Assembly: GCF_003402535.2 (NCBI RefSeq)
Contig: NZ_AP025174.1
Span: 124,001 to 188,000, forward strand
DNA from: Cupriavidus sp. P-10
Lineage (GTDB): Bacteria; Pseudomonadota; Gammaproteobacteria; Burkholderiales; Burkholderiaceae
Length of the DNA: 64,000 nucleotides
Reading direction: 5' to 3'
Each line of letters starts with the position of its first letter. Within the stretch, counting starts at the first letter, position 1. The position numbers and the translations under genes are program-made. The notes under the pieces are model-generated. The model saw nothing but the letters and a program-made list of their open reading frames with translations. It was not told the origin of the DNA and ran no database searches. Positions 1-9,101 of the stretch are shown here, in pieces.

Positions 1-2
1 AC

Positions 3-1556
3 TTCATGCATAGCGAGCGGCTCGCACGCAGTCGGCTGGACCATGACTCACCCGAGTGCCATCGGCTGTTGCGGCGCATTGAGGCGATCGTTGGCGAGGT
101 GAGGGTGGAACTTGTGTTCAGTCCGAGCTTTGACTATGCGCGCAAGCCCCACCAATGGGAAGTCGGTTCGCATGGCGTGACCGCTGTATGCGAACACCAA
201 CGTCTCAGCCTGGTATGTTCGCCGCCGCTGCCGCTGCCGCTGCCGCTGCCGCTGGCGACCGAAGCGCACCGCGCCAAAGGTGTGGCCATCGTGCGGCCCG
301 GCGCGCCGCTGTGGGCGATTGCGTCCTTCCAACAAGACGGGCCGGACCGCCCTGTGCACGACCCCCAGGCGGTCCTTGATGAGACCCTACGACATTGGGG
401 CGAGTGGCAGCAGCAATGCACCTATCGCGGTCCCTTCGAACGAGAAGTGCGCACCAGCGCCTGTGTTCTCAAGTTGCTGACGTTTGGCCCGACCGGAGCA
501 CTGGTGGCGGCGCCAACCACCTCGCTGCCGGAGTGGATCGGTAGCAGCCGCAATTGGGACTATCGGTTTTGTTGGCTGCGCGACTCGGCCATGGTGCTGC
601 GCGCGTTGATGGCGCTGGGCCATCACGAGGCCGCAATGGACTTCTTTCGTTGGATCGAGCGATTTTGCGATCTCGAACGACTGCAGATCATGTACCGGAT
701 CGATGGCAGCCCGAACCTGCCTGAGCAGGAGCTTCGCCATCTTGACGGGTACCGTGCGTCCCGTCCGGTGCGTATCGGCAATGCGGCGGCGGAACAGGTG
801 CAACTGGATGTCTATGGGCATGTCCTCGACGCGGCCTGGGTGTGCCAACAGGGCATGCCAATGACACTGTCCGCCCCAATGCGGCGCGTGCTCGCCCGGC
901 TAGCCGACGCCGCCGCGGCGCGCTGGCGTGAGCCGGACCAAGGATTCTGGGAGACGCGCGGGGTGCCCCAGCATTTCGTATCATCCAAGCTGATGTGCTG
1001 GGTGGCGTTGGACCGTGCCATTGCGCTGGCACAGGCTGGGCAACTCGACGGAAACGTTGCTGTCTGGAAGCTCGAACGGGACGCGCTGCGTCGCGTCATC
1101 GAGGGGCAGGGGTTTCACCACGGGACTGACGCGTTCACGCAAAGTTTCGGATCGCCAGCTTTGGATGCGAGCGCGCTACTGATCCCGCTGACCGGCTTTC
1201 TCCCCGCGACTGACGCGCGCGTGAAAGCAACCGTGGCCCGTATTCAGCGGGATCTCACCAAGGATTCGCTGGTCTATCGGTACCGCATCCACGATGGCGT
1301 GCCAGGAGAAGAGGCGACCCTCGCCATCTGCAGCTTCTGGCTGGTACAAGTCCTGGCCCGACAAGGCCGGGCCAAGGAGGCGATCAAACTCTTTCGGCAC
1401 ATCTGCTCGTTTGCCAGCGATCTCGGCTTATTCGCGGAAGAGATCGACCCGGATAGCAAGGCGCTGCTGGGCAACTATCCGCAAGGCTATACCCATCTGG
1501 CACTGATCCAGGCTGCGCTGGACATTCAGCAAGCGCAGCAACGCGGGGAGGCCTGA
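3..1556 (+). CDS. Glycoside hydrolase family 15 protein (glucoamylase/trehalase-like), 5' end outside window
   Basis: This is a GH15-type (alpha/alpha)6-barrel glycosidase, a family that hydrolyses alpha-glucosides such as trehalose or glucan ends with inversion. The reading frame is open to the left edge: the codon before the first ATG (TTC) fits the conserved Asp-Phe-Met stretch of these proteins, so the true start lies upstream. The signature WDYRFCWLRDS is visible near residue 190, with a glutamate-rich patch (LFAEEIDP) near residue 480 as expected for the C-terminal catalytic acid. Bacterial members are about 600 residues, so roughly 80 residues are missing here. The stop codon abuts the next ATG directly, implying translational coupling with the dehydrogenase. 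The substrate cannot be told from sequence. Confidence 0.85.
   Translation, partial: FMHSERLARSRLDHDSPECHRLLRRIEAIVGEVRVELVFSPSFDYARKPHQWEVGSHGVTAVCEHQRLSLVCSPPLPLPLPLPLATEAHRAKGVAIVRPGAPLWAIASFQQDGPDRPVHDPQAVLDETLRHWGEWQQQCTYRGPFEREVRTSACVLKLLTFGPTGALVAAPTTSLPEWIGSSRNWDYRFCWLRDSAMVLRALMALGHHEAAMDFFRWIERFCDLERLQIMYRIDGSPNLPEQELRHLDGYRASRPVRIGNAAAEQVQLDVYGHVLDAAWVCQQGMPMTLSAPMRRVLARLADAAAARWREPDQGFWETRGVPQHFVSSKLMCWVALDRAIALAQAGQLDGNVAVWKLERDALRRVIEGQGFHHGTDAFTQSFGSPALDASALLIPLTGFLPATDARVKATVARIQRDLTKDSLVYRYRIHDGVPGEEATLAICSFWLVQVLARQGRAKEAIKLFRHICSFASDLGLFAEEIDPDSKALLGNYPQGYTHLALIQAALDIQQAQQRGEA
225..254 (+). repeat. Five tandem copies of a 6-bp CCGCTG unit inside the GH15 gene
   Basis: Five perfect CCGCTG copies encode alternating Pro-Leu. 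The unit is a multiple of three, so slippage would change length without breaking the frame. It lies in the N-terminal beta-sandwich part of the enzyme, away from the catalytic motif. Confidence 0.85.
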
Positions 1557-2552
1557 ATGCATCCGCCCAACATTGTTGTCGTCACCGGTGGCACCGCAGG
1601 CGTGGGGCTCGCTGCCGTGCGGGCCTTTGCGCAGCGCGGGGACTGGATCGCGATCCTGGCAAGAGAGCCGGATCGCCTGGCCCGGGTCTGTAGCGAATTG
1701 CGCGACCTGGGGATCCTGGCGCTGGGCATCCCCGTCGATGTCGCCGATGCCCAGCAGGTGGAGGCAGCAGCGTCGCGCATTGAGCTCGAACTGGGACTGA
1801 TCACGATTTGGGTGAACAATGTCTCTACGACCGTGTTTGCGCCGGTCGCCGAAACAACGGCGGCCGAGTATCGCCGCGTCACGGAAGTGGTCTATCTGGG
1901 CGCGGTGCATGGCACGTTGGCCGCGCTGAAACGCATGTCGGCGCGCAATCATGGCTGTATTGTGCAGACCGGCTCGGCGCTGGCCTATCGGTCCATCCCG
2001 CTACAGTCAGCATACTGTGGGGCGAAGGCGGCGATCCGTGGCTTTACCGATTCCCTGCGTTCGGAACTCGTTCACGATCATTCGTCGGTGAGACTGACGA
2101 TGGTGCATTTATCGGCGTTCAATACGCCGCAATTCGATTGGTGCCGCAGCAAGTTGCCACGCCGTGCCCAACCAGTGCCGCCAATATTCCAGCCGGAAAT
2201 CGCCGGCGAGGCCATTGTCTGGGCAGCCACGCACGGCCCTCGCGAGGTATGGGTGGGCTGGCCAGCCGCCAAAACCATTCTGTCCAGTCGATTTTTCCCA
2301 GGCCTGGGTGATCGTGTGGCGGCCAGACAGGCGTATGAGGCACAGCAGACCCAGGAACCCGCCCACCCCGATCGGCCCGATAACCTGTTTGTACCGGTCG
2401 TGGGCTTGTTTGCAGCACATGGCCGCTTTGACAATCAAGCGAAGTCAACCAGTGCGCAGTGGTGGATCTGCGTGCATCGCTGGCAAGTGTCCGCAGCGAT
2501 CGGTGTGGCCGCCGTGGCTGGCCTGCTCGGTCTCTTCATGATAGTCAGATAG
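1557..2552 (+). CDS. Short-chain dehydrogenase/reductase with C-terminal membrane anchor
   Basis: A classical-type SDR oxidoreductase of 331 residues. The NAD(P)-binding motif TGGTAGVG is at residues 10-17, the NNVS structural motif follows near residue 88, and the catalytic Tyr-x-x-x-Lys appears as YCGAK near residue 150 with a serine (TGSAL) upstream. About 60 residues beyond the catalytic domain end in one hydrophobic helix (around residues 305-328), so the enzyme is probably membrane anchored. It starts at the base after the GH15 stop and is followed 21 bases later by the large fusion gene, so the three genes look like one operon. Substrate unknown. Confidence 0.85.
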   Translation: MHPPNIVVVTGGTAGVGLAAVRAFAQRGDWIAILAREPDRLARVCSELRDLGILALGIPVDVADAQQVEAAASRIELELGLITIWVNNVSTTVFAPVAETTAAEYRRVTEVVYLGAVHGTLAALKRMSARNHGCIVQTGSALAYRSIPLQSAYCGAKAAIRGFTDSLRSELVHDHSSVRLTMVHLSAFNTPQFDWCRSKLPRRAQPVPPIFQPEIAGEAIVWAATHGPREVWVGWPAAKTILSSRFFPGLGDRVAARQAYEAQQTQEPAHPDRPDNLFVPVVGLFAAHGRFDNQAKSTSAQWWICVHRWQVSAAIGVAAVAGLLGLFMIVR

Positions 2553-2573
2553 CACCCCGGCAAGGAGTCGGCG

Positions 2574-5141
2574 TTGGCACATAGCACGGACACGATTGTG
2601 GTAGTGGGGGCAGGATCGCTGCTCGGCCGCGCCGTAGTGGCGCGCCTGTTGGAGCAATACCGTGTGGTCGCGCTCGATGGCGAAGACCTTGCCGCAGCGT
2701 TCCCCAGTGCGCTAGCGCTTCGCATCGACGCGACACGTGAAAAAGATATGGCGCAGGCATTCGATGCGGTGATAGCCGGTCACGGCGAGCTTATAACGTC
2801 GGTCGTCTATGTGGTCAGCGAGATGGAAGACGCGCCCAATGCGGACGGCAGCGTGCAGCGGATCGCGGCGGAACTCGACCTTGTCGGCAACCTGCAACGC
2901 ATCATTGTTGAATTGCAGCGGTGCGCGGTGGGTCAATTCGTGCTGGCCGGCACCTTGCTAGTCCATGCCCCGTCGCAACCCGGCAATCCGATCAATGAAG
3001 CCTCGCCCATCGATCCCAAATCGCCATTGCGGGCGATGATGATCAGGGCGGAGCACCTGCTCCAGCACGAACTCGGCGCCGTACCGCGGTTGATGCTGCG
3101 GCTCGCGCCGCTCTACGACGATCTCGGTCATAACGCTTTCCTGGTGCAGCAGATCGCGGCAAGCTACGAGTCCAGCCTTGTCGCCCGGGCCGACACACGT
3201 CCGGACACCGCCCATGTGTTCCTGCACGTCGATGACGCGGCAGCGGCGGTCGCGCACGCTGTCGCAGCGCGCGGCCAGTTGCCTTGCAAGTTGTCGTTAG
3301 TGCTTGCCGAGGAGGAGGCAGTGACACCAAGGCAACTGCGGGCGGCAATTTTGCACGCACTGGATGGCCCGGGCGAAGCGATGCGGCCGCAGGCCGGCGT
3401 CGGGGCGCGCCTTTACTCACGCTGCCAGCATGCGCGAAATGTCGGTGACGCCTCTGACCCGGAACTGCGATGGCTGGCAAGCGATCATTATGAAGTGGAC
3501 AGCGCCAGCGCGCGCGAGAGGCTAAATTGGCGGCCTGAGCGCCGAATTCTAGAAACGATGCCTCGCATCATCGCGGCGCTGAAGCAGGACCCGGTCAGTT
3601 GGTATCGCGCTAACCGGCTAAACACGGCCATCATCGCCGACCATCACCCCGTGGTGCGACACGGCAGCGTGACCGTCAAGGGCGCGCCGGAAATCAGCGG
3701 CTCCGCCGCTAAGCACGAGCACGAGCACGAGCACGAGCAGCATATGCGCGACGCCCATTACAGCCTGTTATGGGCGCATTATCTCAACATCTTGCTTGGT
3801 GCCTGGTTACTCACAAGCCCTTTTGTCTTGGGCGCCTTTGATACTCGGGAGTTTGGCACGCTGGTAATGCAAGTGACCGCAGAACGCGGTCTTGCGCCCC
3901 CTGCGTTGCGCATGACGTGGCTGGGCTGGAGCGACATGGCCAGCGGCAGCCTGATCATGGGCTTCGCCACATTGTCTCTTTCGCGTCGCTTTTCATGGGC
4001 GCAGTGGGGCAACGCCTGTGTCGGGCTCTGGTTGCTGTTCGCGCCACTGGTGTTCTGGGCGCCGTCCTCGGCCGTCTACAACAACGATGTGATCGTCGGC
4101 GGCTTCCTCATCGCCTTTGCCATCCTCGTACCCATGATGCCAGGCATGAGCATGGCGTCGATGAAGGACCAGTCCGATCTGCCGGTCGGGTGGACGTACT
4201 CGCCGTCCACCTATTTGCAGCGGCTGCCCATTATCGGGCTGGCCCTGTTCGGGTTCCTGATCGCACGCCAGCTCACGGCGTATCAACTCGGCCATGCGGC
4301 GGCGGTTTGGGAGCCGTTCTTTTCTCCTGACGCGCAAAAAAACGGGACGGAAACCATTATTACCTCCGCCGTGTCCCGGTCCTGGCCGATTCCGGACGGT
4401 GGCCTTGGCGCGGTCAGTTATCTGCTGGAGGTGTTGATGGGCGCGATGGGTGGGCGCCAGCGTTGGCGCACCATGCCTTGGATGGTGGCGGCATTTGGGA
4501 TCGTCGTCGTGCCCCTTGGCGTGGTGAGCATCTATTTCATCATTATCCAGCCAATCGTGATCGGGACCTGGTGCACGTTGTGCCTGATCGCTGCGGGCGC
4601 AATGACGCTGATGATCCCTTATACGTTGGATGAACTGGTTGCAATGGGTCAGTTTCTGGGACAAGCGCATCGGCGCGGCGAGCCGGTACTTCGCCTCTTC
4701 TTCGTGGGCGGCGCCTCGCCAGGAAGCCAGCGCGACCGGCGTCCCGGTTTCGATAGCGCATTGTCCGACGCGATGGCGTCGGCGTTGCGTGGTGTGCAAT
4801 GGCCCTGGACACTGGTTGCGTGTGTCGGAGTTGGCATCGCGCTGATGTTCACGCGCCTGTTGTTTGGCACCATTCCGCCGTTAGCGGACAGCGATCATTT
4901 GATCGGTGCGCTCGTAATTGTTGTCGCTGTGGCCGCGCTCGCAGAGGTAGCAAGGTTACTGCGCTGGATCAATGTCGGCTTTGGCGCTTGGTTGGTCATC
5001 GCACCGTGGGTGCTCAGCGGCGGAAATTCCGCGGCGGCGGCATTTGGGGCCGTCGCAGGGCTTGCGTTGATCGGATTGAGCCTGCCGCGCGGCTGGCGCA
5101 GCCGGGAGCACTATGGTAGCTGGGATCGGCTCATTCGGTAG
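2574..5141 (+). CDS. Epimerase-like / SPW-repeat / VKOR-like membrane fusion protein
   Basis: An 855-residue protein starting with TTG, chosen because AAGGAG lies 6 bases upstream. Residues 7-340 are an extended-SDR (NAD-dependent epimerase-like) domain with the glycine motif GAGSLLG at 12-18. A charged linker with alternating His-Glu (381-388) leads to membrane segments carrying SPW repeats (TSPFVLG at 414-420; APLVFW at 490-495). Residues 545-690 resemble a vitamin K epoxide reductase (VKOR) family domain with one redox motif, WCTLC at 666-670; the second loop cysteine pair of canonical VKOR is not seen. A further SPW repeat (APWVLSGG at 810-817) closes the protein. The combination suggests a membrane redox or stress function, but this is inference. 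Confidence 0.75.
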   Translation: MAHSTDTIVVVGAGSLLGRAVVARLLEQYRVVALDGEDLAAAFPSALALRIDATREKDMAQAFDAVIAGHGELITSVVYVVSEMEDAPNADGSVQRIAAELDLVGNLQRIIVELQRCAVGQFVLAGTLLVHAPSQPGNPINEASPIDPKSPLRAMMIRAEHLLQHELGAVPRLMLRLAPLYDDLGHNAFLVQQIAASYESSLVARADTRPDTAHVFLHVDDAAAAVAHAVAARGQLPCKLSLVLAEEEAVTPRQLRAAILHALDGPGEAMRPQAGVGARLYSRCQHARNVGDASDPELRWLASDHYEVDSASARERLNWRPERRILETMPRIIAALKQDPVSWYRANRLNTAIIADHHPVVRHGSVTVKGAPEISGSAAKHEHEHEHEQHMRDAHYSLLWAHYLNILLGAWLLTSPFVLGAFDTREFGTLVMQVTAERGLAPPALRMTWLGWSDMASGSLIMGFATLSLSRRFSWAQWGNACVGLWLLFAPLVFWAPSSAVYNNDVIVGGFLIAFAILVPMMPGMSMASMKDQSDLPVGWTYSPSTYLQRLPIIGLALFGFLIARQLTAYQLGHAAAVWEPFFSPDAQKNGTETIITSAVSRSWPIPDGGLGAVSYLLEVLMGAMGGRQRWRTMPWMVAAFGIVVVPLGVVSIYFIIIQPIVIGTWCTLCLIAAGAMTLMIPYTLDELVAMGQFLGQAHRRGEPVLRLFFVGGASPGSQRDRRPGFDSALSDAMASALRGVQWPWTLVACVGVGIALMFTRLLFGTIPPLADSDHLIGALVIVVAVAALAEVARLLRWINVGFGAWLVIAPWVLSGGNSAAAAFGAVAGLALIGLSLPRGWRSREHYGSWDRLIR

Positions 5142-5153
5142 CGGAATGCGGCG

Positions 5154-5179
5154 AACTGGCGGCGGAGTCGCCGCCAGTT
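5154..5179 (+). terminator. Hairpin after the epimerase/SPW/VKOR gene
   Basis: A perfect 10-bp inverted repeat (AACTGGCGGC ... GCCGCCAGTT) with a 6-base loop begins 12 bases after the stop codon. Only a short T run follows, so it may act as a weak intrinsic terminator or an mRNA 3' stabiliser. Confidence 0.6.
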
Positions 5180-5228
5180 TGACCGTCGGCCAGCGTGCCT
5201 TTGTTATCGGACCTCGCCTTCATGCATC

Positions 5229-5552
5229 ATGCCTAACAATCATCTAGCCATCATTAACCTCTCCCGCCTTGACATCCTGATTGCGTCGCTTCAGGCAAAC
5301 GCCGCCTTGCAACGTCGCCGACTTGTGCGCAGTCGGCCAGCAGCAGCGAAGGACGGCCGGGCGCAAAACTTGCTGGAAGTACAACTCGCAGCGCTCACCG
5401 CCCTACGGGCGATACGCTTTAATCTAGTCGAGTCGGCGCCAGCGCCACGCAATGTTGATGGCGCCGCAATATTTGATCAGGCCGCACGGCGGCAGTCTTT
5501 GCCCTTCGGAGCACTATGCCCAGTGGTCGCCGCTGTGGCGAATTGCGCCTGA
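5229..5552 (+). CDS. Hypothetical protein, 107 aa
   Basis: I do not recognise this protein. It is Ala/Leu/Arg-rich, predicted mostly helical (residues 10-75) with no signal peptide, and ends in a small hydrophobic stretch with a terminal cysteine. No clear ribosome binding site precedes the ATG; a second in-frame start is not evident. It follows the hairpin of the preceding operon, so would need its own promoter. It may be a real small gene or chance; codon composition matches its neighbours. Confidence 0.35.
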   Translation: MPNNHLAIINLSRLDILIASLQANAALQRRRLVRSRPAAAKDGRAQNLLEVQLAALTALRAIRFNLVESAPAPRNVDGAAIFDQAARRQSLPFGALCPVVAAVANCA

Positions 5553-5846
5553 CGGGGCGTTCTTATCCCTTTATCAGTAACGAATCCAGCCAGCTTTGAA
5601 TGCAAGAGCTGCGCCGACGCTTTGTCAGCGTACCGTGGCGGCCGGCAGCGGATGACAAGCCTTGTTCCGCAGGGCCCGCCCCGCGGGACAGCTTACGCTT
5701 GCACGATGGCCAGTCGACGGCAGCGGTTGGCATCGTGCAACAACGAACAAAATGGGCACCCCCGCCTGCTTCAGATAGGCGTTTTTGCCATCCCGTCGAA
5801 GCAAATGCAGTCGTCGGAGGGGACGGCCCCACGAGAAACTGCCCGG

Positions 5847-6080
5847 TTACAGCGGAGCCCCATCGGAAGACGACATATATCTTCCAGCGTTCGCGCCATC
5901 GGTGTATGGGTCGAACTTGCCCGCTCTGGCGTCATCGGTATATGAATCGAATTTGCCTGTCTTCGCGCCATCGGTGTACGGCCCAAACTTGCCGGCCGAG
6001 GCCATGGCCGGCACTGTGGAAAGCACACCTGCAACGGCAACAATGGTGGCAATGACAGCGCAACGTTGGATCATCGTCAT
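5847..6080 (-). CDS. Small exported protein with three to four 12-residue repeats
   Basis: A 77-residue protein. I start it at the ATG at 6080 because GGGGGAG lies 6 bases upstream; a longer frame to 6149 lacks such a site. Residues 3-26 form a Sec signal peptide ending in AMA-SA. The mature part is almost only a repeat of period 12 (GKFGPYTDGAKT, GKFDSYTDDARA, GKFDPYTDGANA, then a diverged GRYMSSSDGAPL). Acidic Asp and Tyr residues at fixed spacing suggest a periplasmic metal or cell-wall binding role, but this is inference. It is isolated, with no operon partner. I cannot name the family. Confidence 0.6.
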   Translation of the reverse strand: MTMIQRCAVIATIVAVAGVLSTVPAMASAGKFGPYTDGAKTGKFDSYTDDARAGKFDPYTDGANAGRYMSSSDGAPL

Positions 6081-6254
6081 GATCGTCTCCCCCAACTCTA
6101 CACGCGGCTTCTTCAGCCTTGTAAACCACTCTAGCCGGTCATGACTCACGCAAGCATGATGCTCGCGTTACGAATCTGTCACGTTACGCGCTGCGCGAAG
6201 CGGAATTCAACAATCCGCCTTCGCGCAGCCCGCCTTCACGTTCAGGGTCAACTA

Positions 6255-6473
6255 GTCCGCTGAACCAGAAGATTCGCACCGGATGCGGCGCGTCGGATCG
6301 GAGTACTTCCATTTCAGCGGGGCGGCCAGCTTGTTGTATTGACGGATCCAGCGCTTGAGCTTTTTATCGAGGTCCTTCGTACTGGTGAACACGCCACACG
6401 TGATGACGTCGCGCTGGATACGGGCAAACCAGTTCTCGGCCTGATTCAGCCACGATGAGTACGTGGGGGTGTG
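6255..6473 (-). mobile_element. IS630-family fragment (transposase C-terminus and one end)
   Basis: The translation on the minus strand reads the C-terminal third of an IS630 transposase (HTPTYSSWLNQAENWF, then RDVITCGVFTS), about 73 residues with the catalytic glutamate in AENW. The outer end GTCCGCTGAACCAG follows a TA at 6253-6254 and resembles the ends of the intact IS630 at 36176-37287. The other side stops abruptly where an MFS-transporter relic begins, so everything upstream of the last catalytic motif is lost. A continuous frame through the junction is a chance fusion. Confidence 0.75.
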
Positions 6474-6940
6474 CTCATTGCCAGCACGAGGTGGGCCAGA
6501 ATCAGAATCACAAGACCCCATGCCAGCAGCGTGGTATGACGCAGGCGATCGGAGAGCTTGCCAAACGGATAGGCCGACAACGAATATACGACGTTCATCT
6601 CGACCAACACCAGCGGCGCCAAGTACGGAGGCAGGCCGACCTGCTGGGCACGCAGGACCAGAACGCCTCGCTGAAGCGAGCAAGCGTAAACAGCGCCCCA
6701 ATCGCGATGACTTGCCACTATGAGCCGAGACGGACAAGGTTTGCCCACTTGATCGGATTGGTTCGCTTGGCGCCGACATGAGGCTCGGGTTCTCGCACCC
6801 CCACCCATCAGCAGCAGCACGGAGAGAATGCCCGGGATGACCGCCACCCAGAAGACGGCGCGGAAATCGTTCGCCCACAGAATCATCAGCACCAGATCGC
6901 CGAAGGGATCTGGCTTAACGTGATGCGAGGGGATGCGGTC
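6474..6940 (-). pseudogene. MFS transporter remnant
   Basis: Pieces of a major facilitator protein are readable on the minus strand in shifting frames: LMILWANDFRAVFWVAVIPG, then in another frame EPHVGAKRTNPIKWANL and GALFTLARFSEAF, then VLRAQQVGLPPYLAPLVLV and YPFGKLSDRL. Several frameshifts and a stop separate them, and both ends are missing. The 3' side is cut by the IS630 fragment. It is therefore a dead gene, probably of the drug/metabolite efflux group. Confidence 0.7.
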
Positions 6941-7133
6941 ACGGCGATTCCTTTGAGGCCAGGTTGGCGCCGGGACGATGTGCGCTCCCATGCGAGGCGC
7001 ACGGGAGCGGCACGGCTGAATCGTGGCGCCCGGATTCACACAGTTGGGGCGAAAAGGCGAGGCGCCCGACGTTCTATGGCAGGGAAATCAGCCGTGGAGC
7101 CGTGCTCCCTAGCGTGGCACCGCCTTGGCGGCG

Positions 7134-9062
7134 TTAGGCCTGGGTAGATGCCCGCTGCGACCGGAAATTGTAGGCGATGCTTGCCGCGATAATGAGCAGA
7201 ATCAGAATTTGCGCGGTGACGGTCTGGACAGACGGGTAGACGCCGAGGACGTCGATACGGGGCAGCGAGATCGGCGTAACCTGCAGGAAGCCGACTTTCT
7301 GTAGCGCTGCCACGCCTTTGCCGATCAGGACGACCGCCAACACGCCGACCAGTGCCGAGCTGAAACCGAAGAACTGACGGATTGGAAGGCGCGCCGAGGA
7401 GCGGAGGAGGACAATGGCGATCACAGCCAGGATGGCGATACCCGACGCAAGCCCTGCGAGCAAGTAAACGCCGTTGTCCTCTGTCCACAGAGCAGCGTAA
7501 AAGAGGACCGTTTCAAACACTTCTCGGTAGACTGTAACGAACGACAGCAGGAAAAGCATCAGCGCCGATTTCTTGTTCAAGGCCGACGACAGCTTTTCTT
7601 TCACATAGGCTTGCCATCGACCCGCAAGACTCTTCTGGTGCATCCACATGCCCACGCCGAGCAATACGATCGCAGCAAACACTGCGGAGAACCCTTCCGT
7701 CATCTCGCGGCTGGCGCCGCTCAGGTCGACGACGTAGGTGGCGACCGCCCAGGTCAACCCGCCAGCCGCCAGCGCGGCAATCCAGCCCCCATGCACGTAG
7801 GGCAGGACATCGGTGCGATCCGCTTTCTTCAGGAACGCCATCATCGCGACGACCACCAACAGGGCTTCAAGCCCTTCTCGCAGCAGGATTGTCAGGGCGC
7901 CGAGGAAGGTCGAGACGGCGTCATTGGTGCCGCCCAGTGCCTCCTGTGCCTCGTCAAGCTGTGATTGCAACTGCTGTGCAATCTCGTGGGCACGTTCCAC
8001 TTGGCCCGCGGTCACGGCATTGCGATAGAGCCCCATCGTCTTCTCGATATCCTGGAAGAGCGTCTGGTTCTTGGCAGCGAGCGCCGGCTCGACGGGCTCG
8101 AAGCCGTCGAGGTAGGCGGCCAACGCCAAGCGCGAAGCCGCCTGCCTGTCGTCCTTGTCCAAGGCGGACACGCTTTCCTTCAGCTTATCTTTGGCAATCA
8201 CCAGGCTGTCGGTGTTTGATGTCGCGAGTGAACCTGGCGTACTCCTCAGGTAGGCCGTCAACTGGCGCGAGACGTCCGCCCCGATCGTCTTGGCGAGCGA
8301 AGCTTCGGAGGCCTGGCTTAACATGGCCAGCGTGGGCACGGCTGCATGGAGAGCCGGTTGCGATGCCCACAACTTGGCACCAGCCTGGCGGTCGGCATCC
8401 GAATACGAGAGGGTCGAGGCAAAATAGGCGAGCGCCCAGCGATCGTCGTCCGAGAGCTGGGCAAAACCCGGCATCGACGTTCCCTCCACCCCGCGCGTGA
8501 TGATCTGCTGGAGCGCAAAGACGCTGCGCTCCTGGGCCCGCTCATGATCGGCCAGGGCGATCGGCGGCGGGCTCAGCTTTGCAGCCAGTGGGCCGTCTGC
8601 GTGCCCGGAGACGCCGTGGCACGAAGCACATTGGCTTTGGTAGAGCTTTGCCCCTTGTTGCAGATCGGGCAGCTTGCCAGGGGCCATCGGAACCGGATAG
8701 GCCGCGAGGAGTCCACCGGCCAGTCTGCGGGCTTGCTCCCCGACCGTTTCGGGCGGTGCTTTCTCCGAAATGGCTGCACGCAACGCCGCCGCTTCCTTGG
8801 CCAGCTCTGGCGCGGCTGGCGTTGGCGGCAACTCGGCTAGCTGCCGTTCGGCTGCCTGCGCGAACTCCTGCATCTCAGCATATTCGGCCTCGTTGGCGAC
8901 GTGGCCATCCTTGACGGACCGACCATAGTCGACAGCAAGGTAGTCCAGCAATTGCCAGATTTGCTTGGCCTTGTCTTGCGTCGCCAGAGGATCGGCATGC
9001 GCGGTCGAGACCGTCACGAACAGAGAACACAGAACAAGGGAGAGAATGCGCAGCGCTTGCAT
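7134..9062 (-). CDS. FTR1-family iron permease with fused cytochrome c domain
   Basis: A 642-residue protein for ferrous/ferric iron uptake across the inner membrane. Residues 1-23 are a signal peptide. A periplasmic c-type haem domain carries CASCH at 145-149 with a distal methionine (SMPGF, 196-200). A helical region (280-380) precedes seven membrane helices of the FTR1 permease with the two hallmark motifs REGLE (395-399) and REVFE (513-517). In related systems a haem subunit oxidises Fe(II) before import; the fusion supplies both in one chain. No efeB/efeO-like partner is adjacent. A Fur-like site sits about 40 bases upstream. The start is preceded by a poor ribosome binding site. Confidence 0.88.
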   Translation of the reverse strand: MQALRILSLVLCSLFVTVSTAHADPLATQDKAKQIWQLLDYLAVDYGRSVKDGHVANEAEYAEMQEFAQAAERQLAELPPTPAAPELAKEAAALRAAISEKAPPETVGEQARRLAGGLLAAYPVPMAPGKLPDLQQGAKLYQSQCASCHGVSGHADGPLAAKLSPPPIALADHERAQERSVFALQQIITRGVEGTSMPGFAQLSDDDRWALAYFASTLSYSDADRQAGAKLWASQPALHAAVPTLAMLSQASEASLAKTIGADVSRQLTAYLRSTPGSLATSNTDSLVIAKDKLKESVSALDKDDRQAASRLALAAYLDGFEPVEPALAAKNQTLFQDIEKTMGLYRNAVTAGQVERAHEIAQQLQSQLDEAQEALGGTNDAVSTFLGALTILLREGLEALLVVVAMMAFLKKADRTDVLPYVHGGWIAALAAGGLTWAVATYVVDLSGASREMTEGFSAVFAAIVLLGVGMWMHQKSLAGRWQAYVKEKLSSALNKKSALMLFLLSFVTVYREVFETVLFYAALWTEDNGVYLLAGLASGIAILAVIAIVLLRSSARLPIRQFFGFSSALVGVLAVVLIGKGVAALQKVGFLQVTPISLPRIDVLGVYPSVQTVTAQILILLIIAASIAYNFRSQRASTQA

Positions 9063-9101
9063 GGGGGGCTTACCGGCGGAACGGTGAATTCGCGAACAAA
9101 T

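Noticed and set aside
6252..6878. 208-codon minus-strand gene combining unknown N-terminus and transposase C-terminus
   Set aside because: Only the last 73 codons are IS630; the rest is out-of-frame sequence of an MFS relic, so the fusion is accidental.
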